DNA of 64,000 nt from Pseudarthrobacter equi (GTDB lineage Bacteria; Actinomycetota; Actinomycetes; Actinomycetales; Micrococcaceae), in assembly GCF_900105535.1 (NCBI RefSeq), contig NZ_LT629779.1:3286001-3350000 (forward strand), given 5' to 3'. Each line of letters opens with the position of its first letter. Positions within the stretch are counted from its first letter, which is position 1. The notes beneath the pieces were generated by a model. That model was not told the origin of the DNA. It did no database searches and saw nothing but the letters and a program-made list of their open reading frames with translations. The position numbers were made by a program, and so were the translations under genes. This document shows positions 17,387-27,697 of this stretch, piece by piece.

Positions 17387-17417
17387 CCGGAGCTGCGGGC
17401 ACGCCCGCCGGCTCCGG
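17387..17417 (-). terminator. terminator of PTS IIA gene
   Basis: Stems CCGGAGC/GCTCCGG and GCGGGC/GCCCGC around a 2-nt loop, placed directly after the stop codon of the PTS gene and followed on the minus strand by CGTTTAGTTGTTCT. Confidence 0.75.
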
Positions 17418-17906
17418 TCAGTGGTCGAAGAACACCAGGCTGGAGTTGATGAGTTCGGCGATCACTTCGGCGTCGTAGGCCCGGCGCAGCGATTCGCGGA
17501 ACGATTCCTTGGACAGCGAGCGCGCCAGCGTGGCCAGGACCTCGAGGTGGTCCGAGAAGGAACTGGCGGGGGTGGCGATGAGCAGGATCACGGTGGCCGG
17601 GCCGTCGGCGGCGCCGAAGTCCAGGGCATGGCCATACTTGGTGATGCCCACGGCGATGGAGGTGCGGGTGACGAACTCGCTGCGCGCATGCGGCAGGCCG
17701 ATGCCGCCCGGGAGTCCGGTGGCGAGCTGGTGTTCCCTGGCATTGACATGCCGGAGGAACCCGTCGAGGTCGGACACCCTGCCGGCAGCGAACAACCGCT
17801 CGGACAGTTGAGTGGCGGCGTCGTCCTTGTCCGTGGCCTCCAACTCCAGGATGACCATGTCCGGGGTGGTGAGTTCGGCGTCGTACGGGTCAAGCGGTTC
17901 CGCCAA
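17418..17906 (-). CDS. PTS sugar transporter subunit IIA (fructose/mannitol type)
   Basis: A stand-alone phosphotransferase EIIA domain of 162 residues. The phosphorylation-site histidine is in GIGLPHARSEFV near residue 72, and the region ATVILLIATPASSFSDHLEVLATLA is typical of the fructose-type IIA. No EIIB or EIIC gene is adjacent, so it may phosphorylate a distant permease or act as a regulator, as orphan IIA (PtsN-like) proteins do. TTG at 17906 has GAAGGG at 7 nt. It is 39 nt downstream of glpD on the same strand, which may link it to glycerol metabolism. It ends in a clear terminator. Confidence 0.85.
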   Translation of the reverse strand: MAEPLDPYDAELTTPDMVILELEATDKDDAATQLSERLFAAGRVSDLDGFLRHVNAREHQLATGLPGGIGLPHARSEFVTRTSIAVGITKYGHALDFGAADGPATVILLIATPASSFSDHLEVLATLARSLSKESFRESLRRAYDAEVIAELINSSLVFFDH

Positions 17907-17945
17907 GGCGTGTCCCTTCAGTCAGCAGCGCCGGCCATCCACCCC

Positions 17946-19685
17946 TTAGCGCAAGGGCACGATGTCTTCCACGCCCAGGCGGGCGGCGTCTGCGGATTCG
18001 TCATCCGGCTGTTCCTGGCTGAGCCGTTCCGCCTCAACCCGGGCAATGTAGTGCCGGACCTCATTTTCGCGCTGAGCGTCGCTCCAGCCGAGGACGTCAC
18101 CCATCAGTTTAGCGACAACCGGAACAGCGGACACGCCGCGGTCCCAGGCCTCGATGGAAATGCGGGTCCGCCGGGTCAGGACATCGTGGACATGCCGGGC
18201 GCCTTCGTGGGTGGCCGCGTAGACCGCTTCGGCCTGCAGGTAGTCATCCGCTCCCGGCAAAGGCTCGGCCAGTTCCGGATTCTCGGCAATGAGGGCCAGG
18301 ACTTCCGGGGTCATGGAGCCGTAGCGGTTGAGCAGGTGCTCGATGCGGGCCACGTGCACGCCCGTTTCCTCGGCCGTCCGGTTACGGCGGTTCCAGGCTG
18401 CGCGGAAACCGCTGGCCCCCAGCAGCGGGATGGTCTCGGTGCAGCTCGGCGGTACCCGTTCGTCCATGGTGCGGGTGGCCTCGTCCACCGCGTCCTTGGC
18501 CATCACGCGGTAGGTGGTCCATTTGCCGCCAGCCACCACCACCAGCCCCGGCACGGGGTGGGCCACGACGTGTTCGCGGGAGAGCTTCGCTGTGGAGTCG
18601 TTCTCGCCGGCCAGCAGGGGCCGGAGTCCCGCGTAGACGCCTTCGACGTCTTCCCGGGTCAGCGGCCGCTTGAGGACCTTGTTGACGTGCTCGAGGATGT
18701 AGTCGATATCCTTGCTGGTTGCGGCAGGGTGGGCCTTGTCCAGGTGCCAGTCGGTGTCCGTGGTGCCGATGATCCAGTGCCTGCCCCAGGGGATGACGAA
18801 CAGCACGGATTTCTCGGTGCGCAGGATCAGCCCGACGGTGGATTGGAAGCGGTCCCTCGGCACCACCAGGTGGATGCCCTTGGACGCCCGGACCTTCAGC
18901 TGCCCGCGGTCCGTGACCATGGCCTGGGTTTCGTCGGTCCAGACACCCGTGGCGTTGATGACCTGCTTGGCACGGACGTTAAACCGGGAGCCATCCTCGC
19001 GGTTTTCCACCTTGGCTCCCACCACCCGCTCGCCTTCGCGGAGGAAGTCCACCACCGCCATCTGGTTGACGGCATGGGCCCCGTAATGGGCGGCAGTGCG
19101 GACCAGGTTGGCGACGTACTTGGCGTCATCCACCTGCCCGTCGTAATAGCGGATGGAGCCCACGAACGCGTCGTTCTTCAGGCTCGGCGCAGCCCGCAGG
19201 GTGCCGCGCCTGGACAGGTGCTTGTGGAAGGGCACGCCGCGGCTGTGGCCGCTGGAGACGGACATGGCGTCGTAGAGGGCGATGCCCGCGCCCACATAGG
19301 GCCGTTCCACGAAGGGCTTGGTCAGCGGGTAGAGGAAGGGAACGGGCCGGGCCAGGTGGGGCGCCAGTTCGGAGAGCAGCAGTCCGCGTTCCTGCAACGC
19401 CTCCTTAACCAGGGCGAAATCCAGCATCTCCAGGTAGCGGAGGCCGCCGTGGATGAGCTTGGATGACCGGGAGGACGTTCCTGCCGCCCAGTCGCTGGCC
19501 TCGACGATGCCCACGCTCAGGCCGCGGGTGACGGCGTCCAGCGCCGCTCCGGTTCCCACGATCCCGCCGCCAACAATCAGGATGTCCAGCTCCTGGCCGG
19601 GTTCCGTCGTGGCGCGCAGCCGCTGGATGGATGCTTCCCTGGCTTCCGGGCCCAGGGCCCCGCCGCCTGCAGGATCAGTCTTCAT
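17946..19685 (-). CDS. glpD: Glycerol-3-phosphate dehydrogenase (aerobic)
   Basis: FAD enzyme at the membrane surface that oxidises glycerol-3-phosphate to dihydroxyacetone phosphate and feeds electrons to the quinone pool. The 579 residues contain the FAD-binding DILIVGGGIVGTGAALDA near residue 36, the GlpD signature SSRSSKLIHGGLRYLE near 78 and a C-terminal cap with the EAWDRG segment. ATG 19683-19685 has GGAGG at 6 nt; an upstream in-frame start (19706) has none. No glpF or glpK is adjacent. Confidence 0.94.
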   Translation of the reverse strand: MKTDPAGGGALGPEAREASIQRLRATTEPGQELDILIVGGGIVGTGAALDAVTRGLSVGIVEASDWAAGTSSRSSKLIHGGLRYLEMLDFALVKEALQERGLLLSELAPHLARPVPFLYPLTKPFVERPYVGAGIALYDAMSVSSGHSRGVPFHKHLSRRGTLRAAPSLKNDAFVGSIRYYDGQVDDAKYVANLVRTAAHYGAHAVNQMAVVDFLREGERVVGAKVENREDGSRFNVRAKQVINATGVWTDETQAMVTDRGQLKVRASKGIHLVVPRDRFQSTVGLILRTEKSVLFVIPWGRHWIIGTTDTDWHLDKAHPAATSKDIDYILEHVNKVLKRPLTREDVEGVYAGLRPLLAGENDSTAKLSREHVVAHPVPGLVVVAGGKWTTYRVMAKDAVDEATRTMDERVPPSCTETIPLLGASGFRAAWNRRNRTAEETGVHVARIEHLLNRYGSMTPEVLALIAENPELAEPLPGADDYLQAEAVYAATHEGARHVHDVLTRRTRISIEAWDRGVSAVPVVAKLMGDVLGWSDAQRENEVRHYIARVEAERLSQEQPDDESADAARLGVEDIVPLR

Positions 19686-19790
19686 TGAACGCCTCCAGTG
19701 CCTCAAGTGCCGGTAGTAGAACCACCCTACTTGCTTGGGGCACGCTTGGGCAGAGCGCCCTTTTGGACGCCCTGCCGGAGTGCGTGGGTG

Positions 19791-20927
19791 TCAGTTTCCT
19801 TCGTAGGGGGAAACCACGACGTCGACCCTCTGGAATTCCTTCAGGTCCGAGTAGCCGGTGGTCGCCATGGAGCGGCGCAGCGCACCGATGAGGTTTGACG
19901 TTCCATTGGTGTGGTGGCCGGGCCCGAAGAGGACTTCCTCCATGGGCCCAACGGTTCCCACGTTGGCCCGGTCCCCGCGCGGGAGTTCCAGGTGGTGGGC
20001 TTCCTGGCCCCAGTGCCAGCCCTTGCCCGGCGCTTCTTCAGCGCGGGCCAGGGCACTGCCCAGCATGACGGCGTCGGCGCCCATGGCGATGGCCTTGACG
20101 ATATCGCCGGAGGTGCCCATGCCGCCGTCGGCAATGACATGGACGTACCGGCCGCCGGACTCGTCCATGTAGTCGCGGCGGGCGGCGGCGACGTCGGAAA
20201 TCGCCGATGCCATGGGCGCGTGGATCCCCAGCGCGCGGCGCGTGGTGGTGGTGGCCCCGCCGCCGAAGCCGACCAGGACACCGGCGGCACCGGTGCGCAT
20301 GAGGTGCAGGGCCGGCGTGTAGCCGGCGGCCCCGCCGACGATCACGGGTACGTCGAGCTCGTAGATGAACTGCTTGAGGTTCAGCGGTTCGTGGTCCTTG
20401 GAGACGTGCTCGGCGGACACGGTGGTGCCGCGGATGACGAAGATGTCGACGCCGGCAGCCAGGACTGTCTTGTAGTGCTCCTGGGTGCGCTGCGGCGTGA
20501 GGGCGCCGGCCACGGTGACGCCGGCTTCACGGATTTCGGCCAGGCGGGACGTGATGAGTTCGGGCTGGATGGGGGCCTTGTAGAGCTCCTGCATCCTTCC
20601 GGTGACGGCGGGGCTGTTGGTCTCGTCCTCCAGGGCACTGATTTCATCCAGGACTGCCTGCGGATCCTCGTACCGGGTCCAGAGGCCTTCGAGGTCGAGG
20701 ACGCCCAGTCCGCCGAGGCGTCCAAGCGCAATGGCCGTCTTGGGAGACATGGCTGAATCCATGGGGGCGGCGATGACAGGCATGCTGAACTGGTAGGCGT
20801 CGATCTGCCACGAGACCGAGACGTCCTTGGGGTCACGGGTGCGACGGTTGGGGACAACAGCTATGTCATCCAGGGAGTAGGCACGACGCCCACGCTTGCC
20901 ACGGCCAATCTCGATCTCGTAAGTCAC
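19791..20927 (-). CDS. guaB3: GuaB3-family IMP dehydrogenase-related protein
   Basis: A 378-residue TIM-barrel protein of the IMPDH/GMP reductase superfamily. N-terminal KRGRRAYSLDDIAVVPNRRTRD and the segment MDSAMSP mark the actinobacterial GuaB3 group; the CBS pair of true IMPDH is absent. The catalytic loop reads GFGGGATTTTRRALG, without the cysteine found in GPGSICTTR of the real guaB at 25941-27452. GuaB3 proteins have been reported with IMPDH or GMP-reductase activity in some bacteria, so function here is open. GTG at 20925-20927 follows TAACCT by 6 nt (leaderless). Confidence 0.88.
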   Translation of the reverse strand: MTYEIEIGRGKRGRRAYSLDDIAVVPNRRTRDPKDVSVSWQIDAYQFSMPVIAAPMDSAMSPKTAIALGRLGGLGVLDLEGLWTRYEDPQAVLDEISALEDETNSPAVTGRMQELYKAPIQPELITSRLAEIREAGVTVAGALTPQRTQEHYKTVLAAGVDIFVIRGTTVSAEHVSKDHEPLNLKQFIYELDVPVIVGGAAGYTPALHLMRTGAAGVLVGFGGGATTTTRRALGIHAPMASAISDVAAARRDYMDESGGRYVHVIADGGMGTSGDIVKAIAMGADAVMLGSALARAEEAPGKGWHWGQEAHHLELPRGDRANVGTVGPMEEVLFGPGHHTNGTSNLIGALRRSMATTGYSDLKEFQRVDVVVSPYEGN

Positions 20928-20933
20928 TGCTCT

Positions 20934-20939
20934 AGGTTA
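20934..20939 (-). promoter_or_regulatory. leaderless -10 box of guaB3
   Basis: TAACCT followed by 6 nt and the GTG start codon. Confidence 0.45.
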
Positions 20940-21099
20940 TCCCAGCAGGTTCGGTGGCTTCGCCTGGCCTCGGCTCCGCGCGGACAAGCGGGGGTCCGGA
21001 TGGGCAGGGCTGCCCATGGCGGCGGCGTGGACCAAGCACGTAGCCTAGGGCCGGGGGCTCGGTGAACGCTCCCGTGCCCAGCTTCCGAGGAGAACCACC

Positions 21100-21993
21100 A
21101 TGGCCCCTGGCCTCTATGGCGCCGACATCGAACAATTGCGGTCCTTGTCCAAATCCATGGACCGTTCCGGATCACGCCTGATGGATACCGAACGCCAGAT
21201 CACCAGCCTGGTATCGGCTATCGACTGGAAGGGAAACGACGGGGGCCGCTTCCGCCGTGAATGGAGCGATACGTGGCGCCCCATGATGAAGCAAACGTCG
21301 CAATCCCTCCTTGACGCCTCCAAGACTCTCGTCACGCAGGCTGATGAGCAAGAGAACGCCAGCACGGGCGGATCGTCCGGTGGTCCCGGTGCGTCGGGTC
21401 CGGGCGGTACTGCCCCGGACGCTGCCGCGACGAACCCTCTGGACAGTGTGCTGGGTGTCGCCGCGAGTCCTGGCTGGTGGGGTGCCAACGCCGCCGTGAC
21501 CGGTGCGGGGCTGTACACGGACAACCTGCTGGCCACCATGGCCAAGGGCGGGCTCCTCACGAAGCTCACCAACTGGCCCTGGCTCAGCGCGCAGTACGCC
21601 CAGGTTCCGGGGGTCGGCTATGTGCGCGGAACACAGCTCCTCAACGGGACATCCATGCTGGGCCGGCTTTCCGGTGGCCTGGGAATCGTCACCGGCGGCC
21701 TCCAGTTGGCACAGGGCCTGGAGAGCGGCAATACCGGAATGGCGATCGACGGAGGTGTCTCCGCGGTCCTTGCGGCCGGAAGCTTTATCCCGGGCGCAGG
21801 ACCCTTCTTCGCCGTGGCCGGGATCGCGTGGGGCGGTATGGGCCTGCTGGCCTCGAACCTCGGCTACGGTTCGGCCTCGGAGATGGTGGCAGATGCCGCC
21901 AAGAAGACTGCGGATGCCGTGGCTGACGGTGCAAAGAAAACCATTGATGCCGTAGCCGACGGCGCCAAGAAGGTGTGGGGCTGGCTCACCTGA
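21100..21993 (+). CDS. WXG100-like protein with glycine-rich hydrophobic domain
   Basis: A 297-residue protein. Residues 1-85 look like a WXG100 helical hairpin, with W43-K44-G45 in the turn (AIDWKGNDGGRF), marking a possible type VII secretion substrate. A Gly/Ser/Pro linker (~88-112) follows. The region ~190-260 is glycine-rich and hydrophobic (GGLGIVTGG, FIPGAGPFFAVAGIAWGGMG), as in glycine-zipper pore formers. The C-terminus repeats AKKTADAVADG, AKKTIDAVADG, AKKVWGWLT, forming an amphipathic lysine-rich helix. ATG has GAGGAG at 7 nt. Two unknown genes follow, the second overlapping the first. No ESX machinery (EccC, EccD) is in the window. A secreted antibacterial effector is my inference. 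Confidence 0.7.
   Translation: MAPGLYGADIEQLRSLSKSMDRSGSRLMDTERQITSLVSAIDWKGNDGGRFRREWSDTWRPMMKQTSQSLLDASKTLVTQADEQENASTGGSSGGPGASGPGGTAPDAAATNPLDSVLGVAASPGWWGANAAVTGAGLYTDNLLATMAKGGLLTKLTNWPWLSAQYAQVPGVGYVRGTQLLNGTSMLGRLSGGLGIVTGGLQLAQGLESGNTGMAIDGGVSAVLAAGSFIPGAGPFFAVAGIAWGGMGLLASNLGYGSASEMVADAAKKTADAVADGAKKTIDAVADGAKKVWGWLT
21895..21990 (+). repeat. 33-nt repeat encoding an 11-residue helix unit
   Basis: Two full 33-nt units and a partial third near the 3' end of the WXG100-like gene encode AKKTADAVADG, AKKTIDAVADG and AKKVWGWLT. Codons differ between units, so selection on the protein is likelier than recent duplication. Confidence 0.8.
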
Positions 21994-22044
21994 GGGCCGG
22001 CTTCCCTAGAATAAGACCCGAGACCTGTCGACCCTAAGGCTGTT

Positions 22045-22677
22045 GTGACTATCCAAGAAGACGCACCCCTGCCCATTACCGAACACGAACTCATCGCACT
22101 GGTTGCCCTGGCAGGAACGCCGGGCGCACTGAAGTGCCAGAGTCTCTTCAGGCTTGACCACGCTGCCGGGGCGCCGCTCGAACAGGCCGGAGTGGCTACC
22201 CTCCTGGAACGCGGACTCATGACCGTTGAAGGGGAAAGCCTCGTGCCGGCAGGGCCGGCCGCAAGCGTGGCAGGGGTCCTTGCGGACTCCGATGCCTGGC
22301 TGGAAGTTGCCCTGGTGACCCCCAAAGCCGAACACGTCTACTTTCTGTTCGGCTCGAACGGCGGCGCCCTGGTCCTCAGCCTCAGCAAGTTCGGTGTCCA
22401 CGAACTGCGACCGCTGACCGGTTCCGAGGGAATGTTCACCACCGCCGTCGAGATGGTCACGTTCTACCTTGGGACCGCACCGGACGGACGCCCGGCGGCC
22501 GGCACGGTCCGCAGGCACCTCGCGGACGGCAGCTTCCACTCCGTCCACGTCAAGACGGAGCCCGATGGTTCCCTGGAGATCGTCACCGGTGATGACGCCA
22601 AGCCTGCCCCTGCGCCGCTGCAATCGGAGGACCTTGAGGACCAGCTCCGCCGGGGACTGGGCCTGCTCCCGGCATGA
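22045..22677 (+). CDS. unknown protein, possible partner of the WXG100-like protein
   Basis: A 210-residue soluble protein with no signal peptide that I do not recognise by family motif. The N-terminal ~65 residues (ELIALVALAGTPGALKC, then GVATLLERGLM) look like a winged-helix or helical domain, followed by an alternating strand-rich part (HVYFLFGSNGGALVLSLS). It sits between a WXG100-like gene and a four-helix membrane gene; its length and two-part layout recall EspG-type chaperones of WXG/PE/PPE substrates, which is only an analogy. GTG at 22045 has AAGG at 5 nt. Its stop overlaps the next ATG. Confidence 0.6.
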   Translation: MTIQEDAPLPITEHELIALVALAGTPGALKCQSLFRLDHAAGAPLEQAGVATLLERGLMTVEGESLVPAGPAASVAGVLADSDAWLEVALVTPKAEHVYFLFGSNGGALVLSLSKFGVHELRPLTGSEGMFTTAVEMVTFYLGTAPDGRPAAGTVRRHLADGSFHSVHVKTEPDGSLEIVTGDDAKPAPAPLQSEDLEDQLRRGLGLLPA

Positions 22678-23321
22678 CACATCACATTCCTTTCCCCGCC
22701 GGCGCGCCCGCGCATTCGCTCGACCACTGGCTCTCGCCTGAACTGGCCCGCGTCAGCCCGCCGAACGCACCGTCCCGGCTGCGGCAGTTGGCAGATGCCC
22801 AAGGCACCATCGCTGCCGGTTGGAGCAGCGCGATCGCGGGTGGACCCGTTCTGGCCCTTGCGGGCGCATTCTTTTCAGCCATGTACGGACATCCGGCCCC
22901 GGTACTGGTGTTGCTCCCGTTGGGGGCGGCACTGACGCTGCTCGGCGTGTGGTCCTGGAAGCGGGTGCGCACCTCACTTCCGGATACCGGCCGGCTCCTC
23001 ATCAGCCGCGGCCCGGGATCGGCCCGCGGCGGCATCGCCATGGTGTCGGTCCTGGGAGTTGCCCTGGCGGGGATCCTGGCCCTGTACCTGCCCTCCGCGG
23101 CGGCCAAGGGTGACGGCACGGCGATCTCCCTTGTGGGCGCCTTCGTGCTGCTCCTGGCCCTCCTGGTCGCGTGCATCGTGGTCCCCTCCACGGTCATGGG
23201 CCGTGCCCGGCAGTCATTTCGGCTGCGGGTTCAGTCCAACCCAGGGCTCCGGAGGGCTGTGGAAGAAGATCTGGCGGTTTGGCGGGATCCCCACGGCAAC
23301 GCCGGCTACGGCCCGCTGTGA
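22674..23321 (+). CDS. unknown membrane protein coupled to the WXG100-like locus
   Basis: A 215-residue protein with about four hydrophobic helices (SAIAGGPVLALAGAFFSAMY, VLVLLPLGAALTLLGVW, IAMVSVLGVALAGILALYL, SLVGAFVLLLALLVACIVV) and a soluble N-terminus. Its ATG overlaps the preceding stop (ATGA), so it is co-translated with the putative chaperone. I cannot name a family. If the WXG100-like protein forms pores, a small polytopic neighbour is a natural immunity candidate, but this is inferred from position alone. Confidence 0.65.
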   Translation: MTHHIPFPAGAPAHSLDHWLSPELARVSPPNAPSRLRQLADAQGTIAAGWSSAIAGGPVLALAGAFFSAMYGHPAPVLVLLPLGAALTLLGVWSWKRVRTSLPDTGRLLISRGPGSARGGIAMVSVLGVALAGILALYLPSAAAKGDGTAISLVGAFVLLLALLVACIVVPSTVMGRARQSFRLRVQSNPGLRRAVEEDLAVWRDPHGNAGYGPL

Positions 23322-23342
23322 GCCGGTAGCGGGAGCAGCGCG

Positions 23343-23966
23343 ATGCGCAATCGCTGGATCTTCGACGGGCACATTGCCGGGATCGGTACCTCATCTGGCC
23401 TCCGTGCAGTGGTGGGCATGTGGCAGCATTCCCCCTTCGGTGCTTTTGCGGACGTCATGGTCCAGCAGCCCACAGGGCACAGGCTGCTGTTGGCACCCAC
23501 GGAAGCCATTGCGGAGTTCATCTTCGCCACGTACCGGTTTGACGATGTGCAGGTGGCTGACGTCCGGGCAGTCCTGGCCGACCGGATCCTGTCGGTCGAT
23601 GCCGGCCCGCTGGCCATCCGGGCGGTGACCGGGCGCAGGACCTTGCTGGGTACAGCGCTGGGAATGCTTCCGCACCGGCTTGCCGTGCATCCACGCTGGC
23701 TGGCCACCGTCAACACCCTCGCATCGCTGGTGGCTGCGGGTGCGCAGACGTTCGGTACGGCCGGCAGCGGCAGGCTGGAGTACTACGGGGTGAGCGACCT
23801 CCACCATGTCAGGTCCGCCGTCGTCAGCTGGGATGGGGCCGACGCCGGTGCGCTGGCTCCGGTGGTGCCGCCGGTGACCTTCGGGTTCAGCAGCGTGCCG
23901 CCCCGCCCCAGCCTCGCCCGCGTCCGTACGACTGTGGTGGAAGGGCATGATCCAGTCCGGCGCTGA
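23343..23966 (+). CDS. conserved hypothetical protein
   Basis: A 207-residue protein with no signal peptide and one moderately hydrophobic stretch near LATVNTLASLVAAGAQTFG. It has a motif-like start (WIFDGHIAGIGTSSGLRAVVGMWQHSPFG) followed by VMVQQPTGHRLLLAP. I do not recognise a fold with confidence. The ATG at 23343 has GGGAG at 7 nt. It is 21 nt after the membrane gene, so it might be the last gene of the WXG100 locus, but it could equally be an unrelated housekeeping gene. Its stop is convergent with the ABC exporter, 1 nt apart. Confidence 0.65.
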   Translation: MRNRWIFDGHIAGIGTSSGLRAVVGMWQHSPFGAFADVMVQQPTGHRLLLAPTEAIAEFIFATYRFDDVQVADVRAVLADRILSVDAGPLAIRAVTGRRTLLGTALGMLPHRLAVHPRWLATVNTLASLVAAGAQTFGTAGSGRLEYYGVSDLHHVRSAVVSWDGADAGALAPVVPPVTFGFSSVPPRPSLARVRTTVVEGHDPVRR

Positions 23967-23967
23967 C

Positions 23968-25827
23968 TTAGGGCTGGCCGGCTTCATCCACGGTGAGCTG
24001 CGATTCGAACATCCGGAAGTAGCGGCCGCGGAGGGCCACCAGTTCCTTGTGTGTTCCCTGCTCCACCACCTGCCCGTCCTCCAGCATGTAGACGACGTCC
24101 GCCTTCTCGATGGTGGCGAGCCGGTGGCTGATGGCGATGATGGTGCTGCTGCGGTCCGCGAAAAGCCTGGTGAAGATCCGGTGCTCGGCAAGGGCATCGA
24201 TGGCTGATGTGGGTTCGTCCATCACCATGAAGGCTGCGTCGCGGTAAAAGTTGCGGGCCATGGCCAGCCGCTGCCACTGGCCTCCGGACAGGCCGCTCCC
24301 CTTGCGGCCGCGCGGGTCCTCCATCCAGTTGCTGACGTGGTTCTCCAGTCCGTTGGGGAGCTTGTTGATGAAGTCCAGCGCCTCCGCGTCGGCCGCCGAG
24401 CGGCGGATCCTGGCCTCGTCCCGGGGGCTTTGGACATCCCCGAAGTAGATGTTCTCCGCGGCGGTGGCGAACTCGTACTTGAGGAACTCCTGGCTGAGCA
24501 CCGCCAGGTGCCGGTGCCATGAGGTGACGTCCACCGCGGCGAGGTCGACGCCGTCGAGCATCACCTGCCCGGAATCCGGACGGTAGAGGCCCGCGAGGAT
24601 GCGGATCAGCGTCGACTTGCCGGCGCCGTTCTCCCCTACGATGGCGATGTGCTGGCCCTCCCGGATGGTCATGCTGATGCCGCGTATGACCTCTACGTCG
24701 CTGCCCGTGTAGGTGAAGCGGATGTCCCGGAGTTCCACTTCGCGAGGAGCGGCCGGCAGCGGCGGGGCGTGCCCGGAGTGGACGGGCAGGTCCATGAACA
24801 GTTCGTAATCCTTCAGGTTGGCGAGGTCCTCGTCGATGGAGCTGAGCGAGGAGACGAGGTTGTTCGCCGTGGACAGGGCCCGGCTGACGATCTGCTGGAC
24901 GTAGAGGAACTGGCCCACAGGCTGGGCGTGCGCAATGATCTGGCCCACCACCCAGATCAGCGAAACCACCTCCGCACCGTACTGGAGGGCGTCGGCGGCC
25001 AGCTGGCGGGGAATGTAGCGCCGCTGGTAGTCAAGCCGGCGCCGTTCATCCGCGTCGCGCAGGCGGGACCTCAGGCCCATCAGGAAACCGACCACGCCGT
25101 AGAGCCGCATCTCGGCAATGTGCTGGGGGCGGAGCAGGTTGGTTTCGATCATCCGCCGCTGCCGCCGGGAATCCACCTGGGTGTTCCAGTGCGCTATCTG
25201 TTCACGGGACAGCTTGAACTGCAGGTAGACGCTGGGGATGATGGCCACCAGGACGATCACCGCTATCCACCAGCTGACCAGCAGCAGCGCCCCCACCGCC
25301 AGGATGACGGAGACCAGCTGTGTGAAGATCGCCGCGATGCGGTCCAGGACCCGTGCATAGGAATCCGAGAAGCGCTTGGCCCGGTCGTAGAGATCGACCG
25401 TTTCCTTGTCGTCGTAGCGCCAGAATTCCAGCGCCAGGAACCGCTCGTACATCTGGTCGCCGACGATGGCTCCCACCTTGAAGCTCATCAGCTGCTGGAT
25501 GTAGCGGTCCACACTGGTGAAGGCCCCCCAGAAAAGGCCGAGCACTGCGGTGATGACGACGTAGACGATGGCCCGTTGTCCCGCCCCGGCGTCGCCCGCG
25601 TACGCGGCCGCCAGGGCTGTGGTGGTGAGGGCCGCGAAGTAGGTGGTGACGAGCGGAAGGACGGCGGAGATGAGCGAGCCGAGCACCTTCATGACCACGG
25701 CCCCCGGGGAGGCCCGGAAGCTTACCCTCAGGACCTGGGCCACCGCGCGGGCATAGGGCCGCAGGGCAAGCCTGCGTGCGGGCTCGCGTTTGGGGCTTAG
25801 TTCGGGCGGATGGCTCGGTTGGGACAT
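23968..25827 (-). CDS. ABC transporter, fused permease and ATPase
   Basis: A 619-residue half-transporter. Residues ~40-330 form an exporter-type six-helix membrane domain (VVMKVLGSLISAVLPLVTTY near the start). Residues ~360-600 form the ATPase with Walker A GENGAGKST, Q-loop LSQEFLKYEF, signature SGGQWQRLA, Walker B VMDEPTS and the switch histidine in ISHRLA. It probably works as a homodimer, exporting an unknown lipid, peptide or drug. ATG follows TAGGCT by 6 nt (leaderless). There is no second half-transporter nearby. Confidence 0.93.
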   Translation of the reverse strand: MSQPSHPPELSPKREPARRLALRPYARAVAQVLRVSFRASPGAVVMKVLGSLISAVLPLVTTYFAALTTTALAAAYAGDAGAGQRAIVYVVITAVLGLFWGAFTSVDRYIQQLMSFKVGAIVGDQMYERFLALEFWRYDDKETVDLYDRAKRFSDSYARVLDRIAAIFTQLVSVILAVGALLLVSWWIAVIVLVAIIPSVYLQFKLSREQIAHWNTQVDSRRQRRMIETNLLRPQHIAEMRLYGVVGFLMGLRSRLRDADERRRLDYQRRYIPRQLAADALQYGAEVVSLIWVVGQIIAHAQPVGQFLYVQQIVSRALSTANNLVSSLSSIDEDLANLKDYELFMDLPVHSGHAPPLPAAPREVELRDIRFTYTGSDVEVIRGISMTIREGQHIAIVGENGAGKSTLIRILAGLYRPDSGQVMLDGVDLAAVDVTSWHRHLAVLSQEFLKYEFATAAENIYFGDVQSPRDEARIRRSAADAEALDFINKLPNGLENHVSNWMEDPRGRKGSGLSGGQWQRLAMARNFYRDAAFMVMDEPTSAIDALAEHRIFTRLFADRSSTIIAISHRLATIEKADVVYMLEDGQVVEQGTHKELVALRGRYFRMFESQLTVDEAGQP

Positions 25828-25833
25828 GCCATC

Positions 25834-25839
25834 AGCCTA
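25834..25839 (-). promoter_or_regulatory. leaderless -10 box of ABC exporter
   Basis: TAGGCT followed by 6 nt and the ATG. Confidence 0.4.
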
Positions 25840-25872
25840 TTACCGCTGGCAGCACGGATTTTCGCAGCAAAA

Positions 25873-25905
25873 AAGATGGGATGGGCAGGCTGCCCATCCC
25901 ATCTT
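25873..25905 (-). terminator. guaB terminator
   Basis: A 15-bp perfect stem, AAGATGGGATGGGCA with its complement, loop of 3 nt, followed on the minus strand by six T. The strongest intrinsic terminator in the window. Confidence 0.9.
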
Positions 25906-25912
25906 CATCGCA

Positions 25913-27512
<1,600 letters not shown>

Positions 27513-27697
27513 TCATTACGGAACTGGCCTGTGCAGGACATACTTCGGAACGCCGCTTGCGTCAGGCGGCCATCCGGAGCAGAAAGTGTTGAGTAAATAT
27601 TAGAACCTTCGCGCCAATCCCCCTATTCCAGCCGGACGATGTGAGCAACCGCACTCCGCCGGCCCCGCACCTTGGCGTGCGGCCCGCAGGGCATGGC

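Noticed and set aside
20928..21099. Small RNA gene between guaB3 and the WXG100-like gene
   Set aside because: GC-rich with short self-complementary stretches but no promoter plus terminator pair.
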